Shown here one piece after another: positions 31,071-43,500 of a DNA stretch of 64,000 nucleotides. The stretch's first letter is position 1, and each line of letters opens with the position of its first letter. The stretch lies in NCBI GenBank assembly GCA_008828725.1, contig MEHQ01002865.1, positions 1 through 64,000 of the forward strand. Reading direction: 5' to 3'. The stretch is from Saccharina japonica. Its lineage: Eukaryota > Sar > Phaeophyceae > Laminariales > Laminariaceae. Position numbers and translations under genes: made by a program. Under the pieces are notes generated by a model. It had not been told where the DNA came from, did not search any database, and worked only from the letters and a program-made list of their open reading frames with translations.

Positions 31071-34000
31071 GCACCACCAGCATCAGCATCAGCATCAGCA
31101 TCAGCAACAACAACCACATCGAGGGAAGACCCCAATCGATGGCGAAGGGAGCGTGGAGGAGCTAGTGGACGCCCGGAACCTAGCAGCCGGTGCTTTAACA
31201 GCCGCCATAATCCCCGGCCGCTTGCGCGGCAGCGCCGGACCGGGCATCTTGATAGCGGCAGGCGTTGCGCTATCAGGGATCAGCTTCTTGTCGGAAACGG
31301 AAGGCGACGAAGGCCCACTCTGGAAGGTTCCTCAAGCGGCAGAGGGGCTTCACGGTGGTAGCGGTGACCATGTAGGCGCAGCAGCCGTGCCGCGAGTCCT
31401 TGGGATGCGAGGGCTTGTGTCTCACAGTGGTGCTCGGCAGGCCTTGGCGGCGGTGTGGGTCGAACCTCCGTCGTTCCAAGTGCTGGATGTCGGCCATTCA
31501 GGGAGCGCCGGGGTGGTAAAGGAGGTGTCGCTCGAGCGCAGGCACAGGTAAGCAGGTAGGGGGGGGGGGGTGTACTCATTGTCATGCATGGCCGTAGTCG
31601 TGTGACCATAGACCCTCGCATCCCTACAATGCCGGGACGGAGCGTGTCGGGGGGGGTTACTGATTGCCACGCATGGCTGTAGTCGTATGACCATAGACCC
31701 TTGTATCCCGACAACTCCGGGACGGAGCCCGTCGGGTTTTCACCCACCAGGTAGGCATTGCTTGCACCAAGCGCAAAGCGCCGCGAGGTACGAGTATTCG
31801 TCGAGGCACAGGTAAGGCGCTGTGTGGGGGGGGAGAGCATGTGCCAAACGTGCCGGGTGGCGGTAACAAACAATTGTTGTGAAGGGGGATGTGGCGGCAG
31901 TCTTGCGCCATCACTGTTAAGGAAGCGGCGATACGGCACCTTTTGCGGTACAGGCAGCGGTCTGTTTCTCCATCGTTCGGTTGTTATGTATGTGGTATTG
32001 TTTAGGGTTTCTTGGGGGAAAATCAGGTTAACACGACAGGCACCAAATAGGTATACTTCGAAAGTATGTGGTATTCCGGCCCTGATGGGCGACAATAAGA
32101 CGGGCGCGGAAAATGAAAGGAAAGACAAATACGTTAGATCCTAGCAAAACCTTCTACTTCATATATAATATATATTATATATATGCCGCTTGTTTTCAGT
32201 GGTTTATAACTTGTGTTGCAGCGAAAGAGACACTGCTGCTGTGTCGAATATTTTTAGAACCCGTGAAAACAAAACGGGGTTAGAGGCTGGGATGTTTCAC
32301 GGATTCGTCAGGAACAAAAAAAACAGTCCTCTGGAGCACACGTGAAACCGTCTGTCTCTCGCCTCTCTCTGTATATTCTAAAAAGTCCTGCACAAGTGCA
32401 TGTTCACGCGCCATCGTCCCGTTTTCTTTCCGCGGCACATTCATGCCGCGATCGCGCCCCCTTTGTTTTCCCCCGTGGTTGTCAGGGAGGACCAGGTGGT
32501 GACGGCCCCGCGATCAGACCGCCCTTGCTTCCTCACGTCCTGGTGCCACAGCACCGCCCTTGCAACGCTCCTCTGCGGGTGGAACGACGGCACCGTCGAC
32601 ATCATCGACCCTACCACCTCCGTTCGTCGTTCCCGGTTACTTCCCCCCGGTACGAAATGCCTCCCGTCGACGGCCCTGGGCCTCGCCCCCCTGTCCCTAC
32701 TTTTCCCGGCCTCGGAAAACCAGCTGGGGAGGATGGGTTCCGGCGGCTTTTTTCGCGATGAAGGTGGTGTGAGAGGAGGAGGAGGAGGAGGAGGGCAAGG
32801 CACAGGGGCGGGGGAGGGGGTAGTCGCTCTCGTTGGCAGCGAGGATGGCACTATCGCCCTGTGGCCCACCTGGCGCGCCTCGCGACCTTTGCACGTTTTG
32901 CTCGCCCACACAGACGCGGTGGTCGCCGTGCGGACGGCTATGGACGCTCCACAGGATGCCTCAGAGCGGTCGGGTTCGGGTTCGGGGGGGGCTAACGCAG
33001 ATGCCGGTGGGAAAGCCGGTGGCTACAGCGGTCATGGCGGCGGCGGCGGCGGTAGCGCTTGTGCCGAATCGATGGAAGAAACTGACCAAGGACACCTTGG
33101 GAAGGAGAACGACGACGGTGGTGGTGGCGGTGGTGGCCGTTGCTCTTCATTTTTCGTTGTGACAGCGGGTATCAACCGCGAGGTCAAAGTCTGGGGTGCA
33201 GCGACAGCCGCGGGAATAAAGAGCGACCCTCCTCCCCCGCTTAGTCTCACAGGCTACACCATTGTCGGCGCCGCTGGTTCGGGTGGTGGCAGCGATCGTC
33301 TCACCGCTCTTGAGCTCCTGTCCGAAGGGTTCATGGCGTGCGGGTTCCAGTCGGGAGCCGTCGAGGTCTGGGCGATCCCGTTTTCCTCTCGCGGCGGCGG
33401 CGTGCTAGCGACCACGCGGGAGGCTGCTCAGACGTTCCCGCTCGCGCATGGGGCCAAGGTTACTTCGATCGCGGTGTCATTTGGCCTACGGTTCCGTGCC
33501 GAAGGTCGGGGTGGCGAGGCAGCAGGACGGGTAGTCCTGACCACGTCCGCCGACCACACGGTGGTTCGGTGGGTGGCCATGCCCCCAGGCAGCAGCATGC
33601 GGCCGATGAATCGATATTGCCTGTCGACGGAGCCGACAGCGGCCTTTCTTCTCCCCCCGTGCGCTGTTTCTTCCGGCCAAACCTCTGCTCTGATGCGACG
33701 ACGGACGAAGATGCCAAGGACCGGCCCGAAGACAGCAGGTGCGATCCCAGAAGTATTTCGGGTCGTGGTCGCGTTAGACGGCATGATCACCGTGCTCGAG
33801 CTCGCCACAGCCACAACTCTGGTGTTGGGGGCAGGCGAAGCGCAAAACCAACGATTCGCACTGGCAAACGCACTTCCGGGAACGCCTTTCGTAGCAAAAC
33901 TCCCGCCGCAGCACCCCCTTACCTCCGGGTCGCAACAAGACGACCCGAATGGTAATTGCTGGAGGGTAGGCGGTCCGAGGGGCCGGGAGGCCGGGCGGTA

Positions 34001-35518
34001 CAACGTATTGGGCGGCACGGAGGTGATCCCGTTGGTAGATTGGGCGGCCTCTGGGGGGAAAAGACTTGCGAGCTCCGTGGCGTTGCGAAAGGCTTGGCAC
34101 GCGAAAGCCGACGGCCGCGCTGACGGGGAGAGAGACGCGCTCGGAATGCGCCAATGGTTGAACAAGCAACACGGTGGCCTGGTACACGAGTCTGATCACC
34201 AGCGCTCCTCCTCCTCAGCGCATGAGGCACTGCTACCGCTGCCGCAATCGAAGCGAAAGGGCAATAAGCGACGGGGGGGTACAAGCACGGCTCGGAAGTC
34301 GATGGCACAGCGATCGGCTACCATGAAGCCGAGTGTGAAGACGCTTTCAATTTTTCCGAAAAACGCCCCCGGCGTCGTCGGCAGCAGCAGCAGCAGCAGC
34401 AGCAGCAGCCGCCGCCTAGACGTTCAAGGTCGTGACGGTTCTCAAGCTTGGGGCATGATGTCCTCCGGCGACGCGTGCCGGCAAGTCCCGGGAGGCAAAA
34501 CTATAAAGATGGACCCGAGATTTGCCGCGGCCGTCTGGGAACGGATGATGGCAGAAAAACTGAGCGGTGGTGGTGGTGGTGGTACCCACGTACTGCCCCA
34601 ATCTGCTAGCGCCACAAGAGAGCAAGCAGCGCAAGAGAAAAGCATGTACTCTATCGAGTTGCCCACGCTGACGTACACGACCTCGTTGAGCTGCGACTCA
34701 GATGCCGTCGCCGAGCAAACCTCGAGCACCCGCAGCCCTAGTAACGCGAATAAAGCAGAAGAAGAACAACAACAACAAGAGGAAGAAGGAGTGTTCACCG
34801 CCGCTTCCGCCGCTCTACAGGCCACGGAGAGAGGAGGAACATGGCTCTTCGGAGAGGGGTCGCTCCCGCCTGCTGGGTCGTCGCCAGCCCTTGGCTCGCC
34901 GCCCTCGCCATACCCAGGCTTCCAGGGCTCCGTACATGCGAGCGAAAGGTTGACGCTTTCCGAGCGAGATCAGGACTCTCCCCCACGAACGACCACGGCA
35001 TTTGGCCAAGTAATGTCGGTAAACGGTACCTCGGGCGGCGGCGTGATTTCGGTCGAGACGATAGCTTCTTCTTCTATTTCTGCGGGGGCGGTGACCAGGA
35101 AGGTTTGGGGGGGAGGAGCGGAGGAGGAGGAGTTCACGCGTGAAGGTAGACTGGACAAACCAAACCAACGAGGGGCGGAAAGAGCAGAACAAGAAAATGA
35201 AGAAGAAGAAGCTAGAAGCTTCGGCTCGAACGGAACGGCCGCCGGGTGGGGGGCACAAAAAGTGGCCGTCCGTGAAAATGTTGTAAAGGCGAAGAAGAGG
35301 AACGGGGGTATGAACTCTGTTGTCGCTGCCGCCAAGATGGCTCGCGATGTCCGGCACGCGCAAGACATGCGTGGTCGGCTGATATCGCCGATGGTGGTCG
35401 AACGGCATCAAGCGGGGCGCGAGCCTAGACAGCAGTTCAACTTTGACTCTACGCAGGCGCCTTCTTCAGGGATGCTCGGCGCCGGGGTGGCTGTACCAAA
35501 GGGCTTCGCGGACGCCAG
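27643..35518 (+). CDS. Giant gene exons 1-4: WD40 blades and Q/S/G-rich linkers
   Basis: WD-like blades: GHKQPILALGSDGDLLATAE with GAIRLWSF; RALFVTPGGSYVVGVFADDG; GEILAAAWNAETCSLAMATT with GGVKIYEIS; LGLADSQHLCVWDIVTG; TSWCHSTALATLLCGWNDGT; VALVGSEDGTIALWP; VVTAGINREVKVWG; ACGFQSGAVEVWAIP; VVLTTSADHTVVRWVAMP. Eight or nine in all fit one or two propellers. Inserts are G-rich (about residues 165-195), Q/H-rich (31,037-31,116) and, after the blades, about 600 residues of disordered S/A/E/K-rich sequence with a poly-S run (34,382-34,411). Exon 4 alone is 3,033 bp. Phase joints: AT+G (Met), CCG|CTA, AG+G (Arg), AG+A (Arg). An R1 tail pair on the minus strand sits just after exon 3. Confidence 0.75.
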
Positions 35519-38500
35519 GTGCCACGGTTGTGTGTGCGTGGGGCGGGGGGGGCTGTGTGTCTAATGCCTCGATCTGAAATAGCCCAGGACAACTGTTCAT
35601 ACAGGAATCGAGCGCAGTTTATTTTCTTGTCGGTAGTGCCGCACGTGGATATCCTCGGCTAGATTGGCAACACTACCGCTCTGTGCTAGGGTGCACTACG
35701 TACTGAAAAGTCCACATGACACTCCCGTCAACGTCTATGTACACGACTGAACGCGCACTACCACAACCTCACCCAACTGACTGCATATGCACTCTGCAAT
35801 ACATAGCACCTTGCTTGCAAAAGAGCATCCGGTACGTTTTGCTTTTTCTGTCATTTGTGTTACGTAGTTGTGGGCTTGGTTCGCACCACGAACACGCTAG
35901 CGATGTATTATACGTACGTAGAAAAAAACCTGCACGATCTGCACGTAGCATGCGTGGCTGTCCTCGTGATACTCCGTCAGACGCTTGGAATATCATCAGA
36001 CGGTACAGTACGATAAGCCCTGGGTTTCCACCCCCCTCACCTTGATGCTTAGTGCAAGAATTTTCCGCCTGGTCCGTGAAAACCCGTATGTGCTCCGTCG
36101 CGGCATTGTAGGGGTGCGAGGGTCTTTAGTCATACGACTGCAGCTATGCATAACAATGAGTATACCCCCCCCCCCACTGCTCCGTCTCGAAAGGGATGCG
36201 TGGTCTATGGCCATACGACTACGGCAATGCATGAGAATGAAGTACACCCCTCGCCTTGACTCCATTCCTTTCCACACGCGAAACGCCGCCGCTGCTACCG
36301 CTTCGCCCAGACTGAAGGCGTCAAAGCGAAGGTTCACGACAACGAGGCCCCTTAGTGAGACCACCCGCCGCAGGTTCAACACGGACAAAAGCTCCAGAAC
36401 ACCGGCAACGGCGGGAGGAACTGCGACAGCGGCGACGGCAGCGGCAGCCACAGCGACCCCCGGGCACCGCGAATCATCCAGAGCTTCGGCCAGAGGTTCG
36501 ATGGCTTCGGAGACGTTCCCCACCTCGCTGGTTGTGTCGAAGCACTTCCGAGATACATCTTCAGGTCGCGAGATTCTTATGCTGGAAGTTGCGAAGGTTC
36601 GCGGAGTGTGTTTTTGTTTTACCAACACGTTTTAGCGTTCTATATAACCCCAGCTCGTGGAAGGCTTTAGCTTTAGCGGCAGTCTGGACAATAAGCCGCC
36701 GTCACAGGTGTCTTCCCTCCTGCCCCCCTATGGTCATACGACAACGGCCATGCATGAATATCGAGTACCCCCCCCCCCCCCCCGCTGGTAATTCCTTTCG
36801 TTGTTATTGCGCATAGGGTTCATTCAGCATTCCCAGTGCTCGTCAAATAGTTCCGTCGAATATTTGATATAACGGGCTAGGTAGACTGCGGAGGGTGAAA
36901 TAACTGTCGAGCGTCTTCGCTACATGTGTATTGTGCATTTGTCGTCGATGACAAGGGGCTGCGCTTCAGACGCATGCATGCTACGGTAGAGGTGCACCAC
37001 GTTTTTTTTTGCCTTACAAGGGTGGTCATTTGAGGAGCTTTCTCACACCTCACCCAAAAAGTGAGTTGTTTGGAGGGAAAGAAAAGTGCTGACGCATGCA
37101 TGCTACGGTAGAGGTGCACCACGTTTTTTTTTTTTGCCTTATAAGGGTGGTCACTTGAGGAGCTTTCTTACACCTCGCCCAAAACCTGATTTTGGACGAA
37201 AATAAAAGCGCTGACGCATGCATGCTACGGTAGAGGTGCACCACGTTTTTTTTTTTGACTTGTAAGGGTGGTCACTTGAGGAGCTTTTCTTACACCTCAC
37301 CCAAAAAGTGAGTTGTTTGGAGGGGAAAAGAAAAGTGCTAAATGCCCGACGAACAATGCTATGGAGTAACCGTACAATGAAAAAAAAATCAACACGAGAT
37401 ACGGAAAACCAACGACGATTTTGGGTTAAGGAGCCCGTATTCACGAAGAAAAAAAAAACAATTTGGAAAAAAAAAAAATCAAATCCGCTTTTCATTGGTC
37501 AACACACGCACCAGCACCAAAGATTAGGATCTTGGGGCATAATATTTGGTGCTGGTGCGTGTGTTGACCAATGAAAAGCGAATTTGAATTTTATTTTTTT
37601 CCAAATTGAATTTATCTTATATACTCGTTAATTCGGGCCCTAAGGCGTCCCGACCATTTCAGACAAAAAAAAAAAATCAGCCAAAAATTGCTGCCTCTAT
37701 CGTAGCAAGCGTCTTCGCTCTTCAATAATGGACGGGTTTTTTTTCATGTTTCGATCACGCAGCACACATTCCCCTCTCGGTCAGAGATCCGAAAGGGGTG
37801 AGAAGTCAGTGGTCAAACGATAAAGTCAAGCAACAAACAAGTACGTCCCCTCCCCCCCCCCTCCCCCCGCCCCACTCCCCCCCGTGCTTTGAAGAAAGGA
37901 CTCCGACCGACTTCGCAAAACAAAAAAGGACATTGAAGACCAGCGTGTTTTTGAGTTTTAATATATATATATCCTAAACTACATCCTGCAATACAAAAAA
38001 AAACAGGTTGCAGCCGGCCGAAACAATGCTTCCGGCAGCGCAGCTGGTCAATCGACCCTGCAGGACCGTTCAGCGCGGTTTGGCTTCAGAAATTCCTCCG
38101 GGGACACCAGTGATGCGGATCTTGACTCCGCCGCCGCCGCCGCGGCAGCTGCTGCGGCGGAACTGGCCGCGCTATCCCCGCGCTCACGGAGGCTGCGCGA
38201 GATGTTCGAGTCGCTGTCAGGGGGACGAGAGATCTTGACACAAGAGGCTCTCGGGAAATGGAGCTACGTGTCGCGGTCTGTTGAGCGGGGTCTGGTTTCG
38301 CAGTACCAGGTGACGGCCATATATATATACGTATATGTATACCGCGAGCAAAGTCGATAGGTGTGCTGGAAACCCCCCAGCGTTTTTTTGTTTTCATTAC
38401 TCTTCCGAGAGATTTGGGGAGGCGGCTTTATCCCTGCATGTATACGAGGGGAGCTGCGGCATTACCGCATTTACGCATTGACGCTTTCTACGTTTTTTTT

Positions 38501-40460
38501 TTTTGTTTGTTTGTTTGTGAAATGTATCACTCATCGTGCAGCCCCATGTATCTGACCATAGCACGCTGTCACACCGACCAGGAGGCCAACTATTACTGTT
38601 GACCCTTTCAGAACTGCGAAACTTATCCCACACGAATTCCAAGTAGTTTGTCCCCAAAAGCATGGGACCGGTTCTCAAGGGGTTAAACCCTTATTTTTCT
38701 TTCAATATTTGTTTCTTGTGGAGACACCGCACCGCACCCGTTATGCTCTGTTTTCGTTTTTTTTTAATCTGGAAGAACGCTATCATCGTACGGTGAAAAA
38801 AAAAACGCCAGGTTAAGTCGCTCTTTCGTCAAGCTCACGGCGACCGACACAGGGGCAAGATGGTGTGGCGCGACATGGTCGCCTTCTTCGAAGCAATGGA
38901 GGCGAGTGGTCCTCGGGGCGTTCATCGCACAACTCCCCCAAACTGTTAAAATCATATCTGGTACCTACTGCTAGATCTATACCTACCAGGTACAATTCAT
39001 CGCACCCTCCCCCGAAAATATTGATGATAAAATCAAGTTTAGTAATAGCCGAACGCACCCACCCGAATAAAGTTTTAGCCCGCGTCTGGCATCCACCCTC
39101 AATTGCCGAGGTGGAACCATGGAAACTCGGGATCGGCGCGTAGAACACTCGCTCCAGTCCCCCGCACGCGGACTATATACGAGCGGCTGCAAAAGTACCC
39201 ATATACGCCGATTATTTTGTTCGTTGAATCATACGAAGACCCCAAAAGACCCCCCTAGTTCAGAAGGGGGGGGAGAGTTTTACGAGGCTTAGTTTGGGTA
39301 GGTGTGTACTTACTATTTTACCAGTAGCCAAATATTTCGCCGATATGGTGGTCGACTCTCATCGTTCCCCAAAAAACATGCGCCTGATCTTGCGTCAGCA
39401 CATACAATAAATATCCCTTTATGCCTACTCCGCCGACTCAAAATCATCGGCAAGCAGCTGCAATTGTTTTTGCACCTACCATCATATATAACACGTACCC
39501 TTTTTTTCTTTTTCTTTTTTTTCTGTCCGCAGGCCGCTCTTGACAAGGCCTGCGCGCCGCCCTTAGCAGAAGATTTCGTCGTCGACTCCGCAGAGTGGGA
39601 CTCCATATCCGCCTCGTTGTACCTCACCAAGCGCGGGGACGTGTACATGGTCGCCCTCGAAGCCAACACCGACACCAGCGGCACCAGCGGCAGCAACGGC
39701 AGCAGCAGCAGAGGCAGCGGCGAAAGCGGCGAGCCCCCTCCCTCCCCGCTCGACGTCCGCGGGGGCGGGGACGGCGGAGGCGGCACCCTCGTCGGCGGCC
39801 GCTTGCGCATCATAGCCGCGTGGGCGACGGCGACAGTCGTGAACACCGACGTCCCCGCTCGCCTGACCCTGTCGGGGCTCTCGCCCGAACGCGACTACGA
39901 GCTGTACGTCTACGCCGAGCACGGGGCCGGTCGCGAAAGCGCCACCGCCGCCGCCGCCGCCGCCACCGCCGCCGCCGTCGCGGGGCGCGGCTCTACTACT
40001 ACCGCTGCTAGTAGTGCTACGACTGCTAACCAGTTCTTCTCGGTGGAGCCTGCTACGTCGGGAATGTCGCAAGCGCAGGTCTCTGCCACGCGCTTGCTGG
40101 CGAGGACGGCGCGAGAGCCCGACGAGGACCTGGACGTCCCCTGGGAGGACCTGTCCGAGCCGGAGAAGATGGCCGAAGCCCTGGCGGCGCTGAGTGACCA
40201 GGCTGTTGCCCGCGCGACCAGAGGGGCGACGCTCGACCCGCCGACGGCCGAGGACCTGGCGAGGTGCGACGCCAACCCGGTGTCGAGGAACAAGTGGCGC
40301 TCGTTTTGCCGCTGGTGGGCGGCCGGCGGGGGGGGGGAGGCCGAGCGGACGGCGTTTCTGTTGAGGGAGTGCGTGTTCGCGGCGCAGCAGCCCGAGGTGG
40401 GGGGATGTCTGGAGAGGGGAGGGGGGGCGGTATGAGTTGTTGTTGTTGTTGTTGTTGTGG

Positions 40461-40525
<65 letters not shown>

Positions 40526-43500
40526 ATTGTTGTTGTTTATTTGTTGATATCAATGTTTATTTGTTGATATCAACATATTATCTCGTCGCCACAATGCGAC
40601 CCGTGGTCATAGAACAGGCTCCAATAACTCAGGAGTGGAAAAAAAAACCTCAGAAATAGATTTCATTTTTCAAACTTACTGGTATTATACAAAAACATTT
40701 TTGTCAAATCGTATACATCTGACAAGAAAATTAAAAAGGGTGATATCAGCGTACTCACGAAATCAGATACATACTCGTTTGCCATACGAAGTGGCGGCTT
40801 GCTGGAGGACCATGTGCGTGGCCCCTGGCCGATGAAATTTTGGGGCGCGTAAGCGTGGAGAAGCAGCTACGATATGGCTTTCCGAAAATGCGGTTGTTTA
40901 CCACTCAATTTTTCCTCCCCAGCCTGTCCGCCCACTCGATTGACTGCTTTTGTTTTTTACGCGACACAACCCAAGCAGTTGCCCGTTAGCCCTCACAATT
41001 GCGATGGTTCGTTCGGGCAAAAGTGAGGATGCAAGAATTAGTATGTATGTATCCAGAATGGTTAACTAAACTGCTCTTCGAGCTATACTCGTACGAGCGC
41101 GAGAAGGAGAGGGCCGCTGATATGGCATATAGGGGGCAGGGGGGAGGCAACCTTTTGGTATGCCTTGTGTCGCGAAAACCAAGCATATAACGTCGCGATG
41201 CTGCTGCTGCAACACGACACGACACGATTTTGATTCGTCCTATTATACCATTCGAACAAACCTACTAACTATACGTATGCTTCTTTTTTTGTTTCCCCTC
41301 CCGTCAGATCCTTGAAGAAGCGGCGAGGATGGGAGTTCAGCTCCTGGAAGGCGATTGGAACGCGGTGGCGAGTAACGACACCAACGCTGAAGGCACCACC
41401 ACCACCACTCTGACCAACTCGAACCCCTCAGCCAGACAACGCCGCTGGACGGCGTTCCGGTCCTGGTACCGAGGGGGCAGGGTCTTCGACAGGGCGCACG
41501 AGTCCCTGATCACGGCCGCCATGCTGAGGCGGCCGCCCTCTCCGGGCTCGCAGGGGCGGCCGCTCACCCCCCGAATTGCGCCAGCAGACGGTCCCCGGCC
41601 CGTCGCTCCAGAAATAGAAGAAAAAGGAGACGAAGAAGAAGAAACGCCTCCCACAACGGAGAATGCTGCGAGAATAGGGAATCATGATGCCGTAGGTCCC
41701 ACCCGAAACGAGGACGCACACGCAACCCGGAATACAGCGGAGGCGATAGCCGAGGTGGACGCCATGGCGGCAGCTTCTGCTTCGGAGGCTAGTGCAACCC
41801 CAGAGGAGGAGGGGGTGGCCGGAGTATTAGACGCCGACGCGGGAGCGGCAGCGGCGGCAGCGGCGGCGGCAGCGGCGGCAGCGGAAGGGGCAGTTGCTGC
41901 TGCTTCAGAGGGAGGCGGGGAAGGAAGCAGGTCGCGGCTGGTAACACCCATGGAAATATTGCGCTGTAGAGCGTCTTCGCACACGCCGCCTCCGCCACCC
42001 GCGGCAAAGCGGCATGTTGTGCTGCTGAGAAAGGATGGACTGCCGCCGCCGTCTCGACCGGGAGGAGGAGGAGGAGGTAGCGGCACTGCTACTAGTCGTC
42101 GTCGCAGCAGCAGCGGCAGCAGCGGTAGCTCAGACAAGGCACGCGGGCCCGGTGGCGCGGGTAGTGGCGATGGCGCCGGCAACGGGTGGCCGGAGGAGGG
42201 GGGCGGGTGGGCGACAGGCGCGGTGGCGGATGGTGGAATCTCGGATGCTGCGTGCTTGGCGACAGCGGGAGGAGGAGGAGGGGAACACGACCCTTACACG
42301 GCACAGGTGCTTGACGCCGCTCGTCTCGACGGCCTCACAGGCTGGGAGGAAGACAGTGCAAGCCAGGGTGGCGGGCTAGACGGCAACGGTGATGACGATA
42401 GTCAAGCGATCGCGGAGGGTTTACCGCCTTTGTCGCGCCTGGGCGGAACCGGCGCCGCGAAGCGACTGCGCATGGAGGCCCGTCGGAAGTTCCTGGAGGC
42501 CAGAACGGTCACCTCCAAAGAAGCGGCGAGCAAGGTGAGCGCAGGAGGCAACCATTGCACGTGTGCGTACATACGCGCACCCTTCTCGGCGTTTCTCCGC
42601 ACCACCTAACGCGTACTACTACGGTTGTTAGTCAGGCGTAGTAGCAACCTATAAATTAAAGCTTTCTGAGATTCCTCCCCACTTTAGAAATTAAAAATTA
42701 AAAAATGGAAGCTACGTCAAGCCCGCTTGCACAAATCCCGTGGGCTTGTAAAGTAGACTACATATCTAGCTAATTTCATTGTAAAGACACACATCACATC
42801 CGATGAAAATATATCAAGTATATTATATCATACATATATAGTATCACCCTCAGCTTCCAAAGATGAGTTTCGACGAAATCCTCCATCTCACAGCTGTTTT
42901 TTTTTTTTTTTCAATTTTGATAAATATTGCTTCCTGCCCCCGTTTAGGAGCTCCCGTCAGAAGCGTGACACGGCGCACCTGTCTGTGTGTCACTCTCCCC
43001 CGTACCCCTTCCACAAAACACGCCTCCTTCTCCTATGAAATAGGTTGGGCGCCTTCTAGATGTGAAACGGGAGGACGCCAAGGTAAAGCGAGCGGCCGCG
43101 GCCTCTTCCGGGGTCGTCGCGCGTCGCGGGAGGGCGGAGGCGGCAGCGAAAAAGCGTCGACGCAGCCAGGTCGAGCGTGGGCTGGCGCTCAAGAGAGCTG
43201 ACGAGCTGCTGGAGAAGTCCGGGAAGGCGGAGGACATTCGGCTGCGGCGAGGGTCTTTGGGGACCTTAAGGCCGGAAGACGTGAGACGACGACAAAAAAA
43301 AAAAAAAAGAGAGAGAAAAAAAAAAAAAACATCGACTGGTGGGAGGGGCCTCGTCTGTGCACTTTCCAGATTATATAGATAAAAAGACGCATGCTACAGC
43401 TATATATAGGGGTTGTACCTATTGTCTGTGAGGCTTCCCCCTTCAAAAAAAGGTGTAAGCCCGCTATATAGCGCGGCAGTAAGATTAGCCAAACGGAACG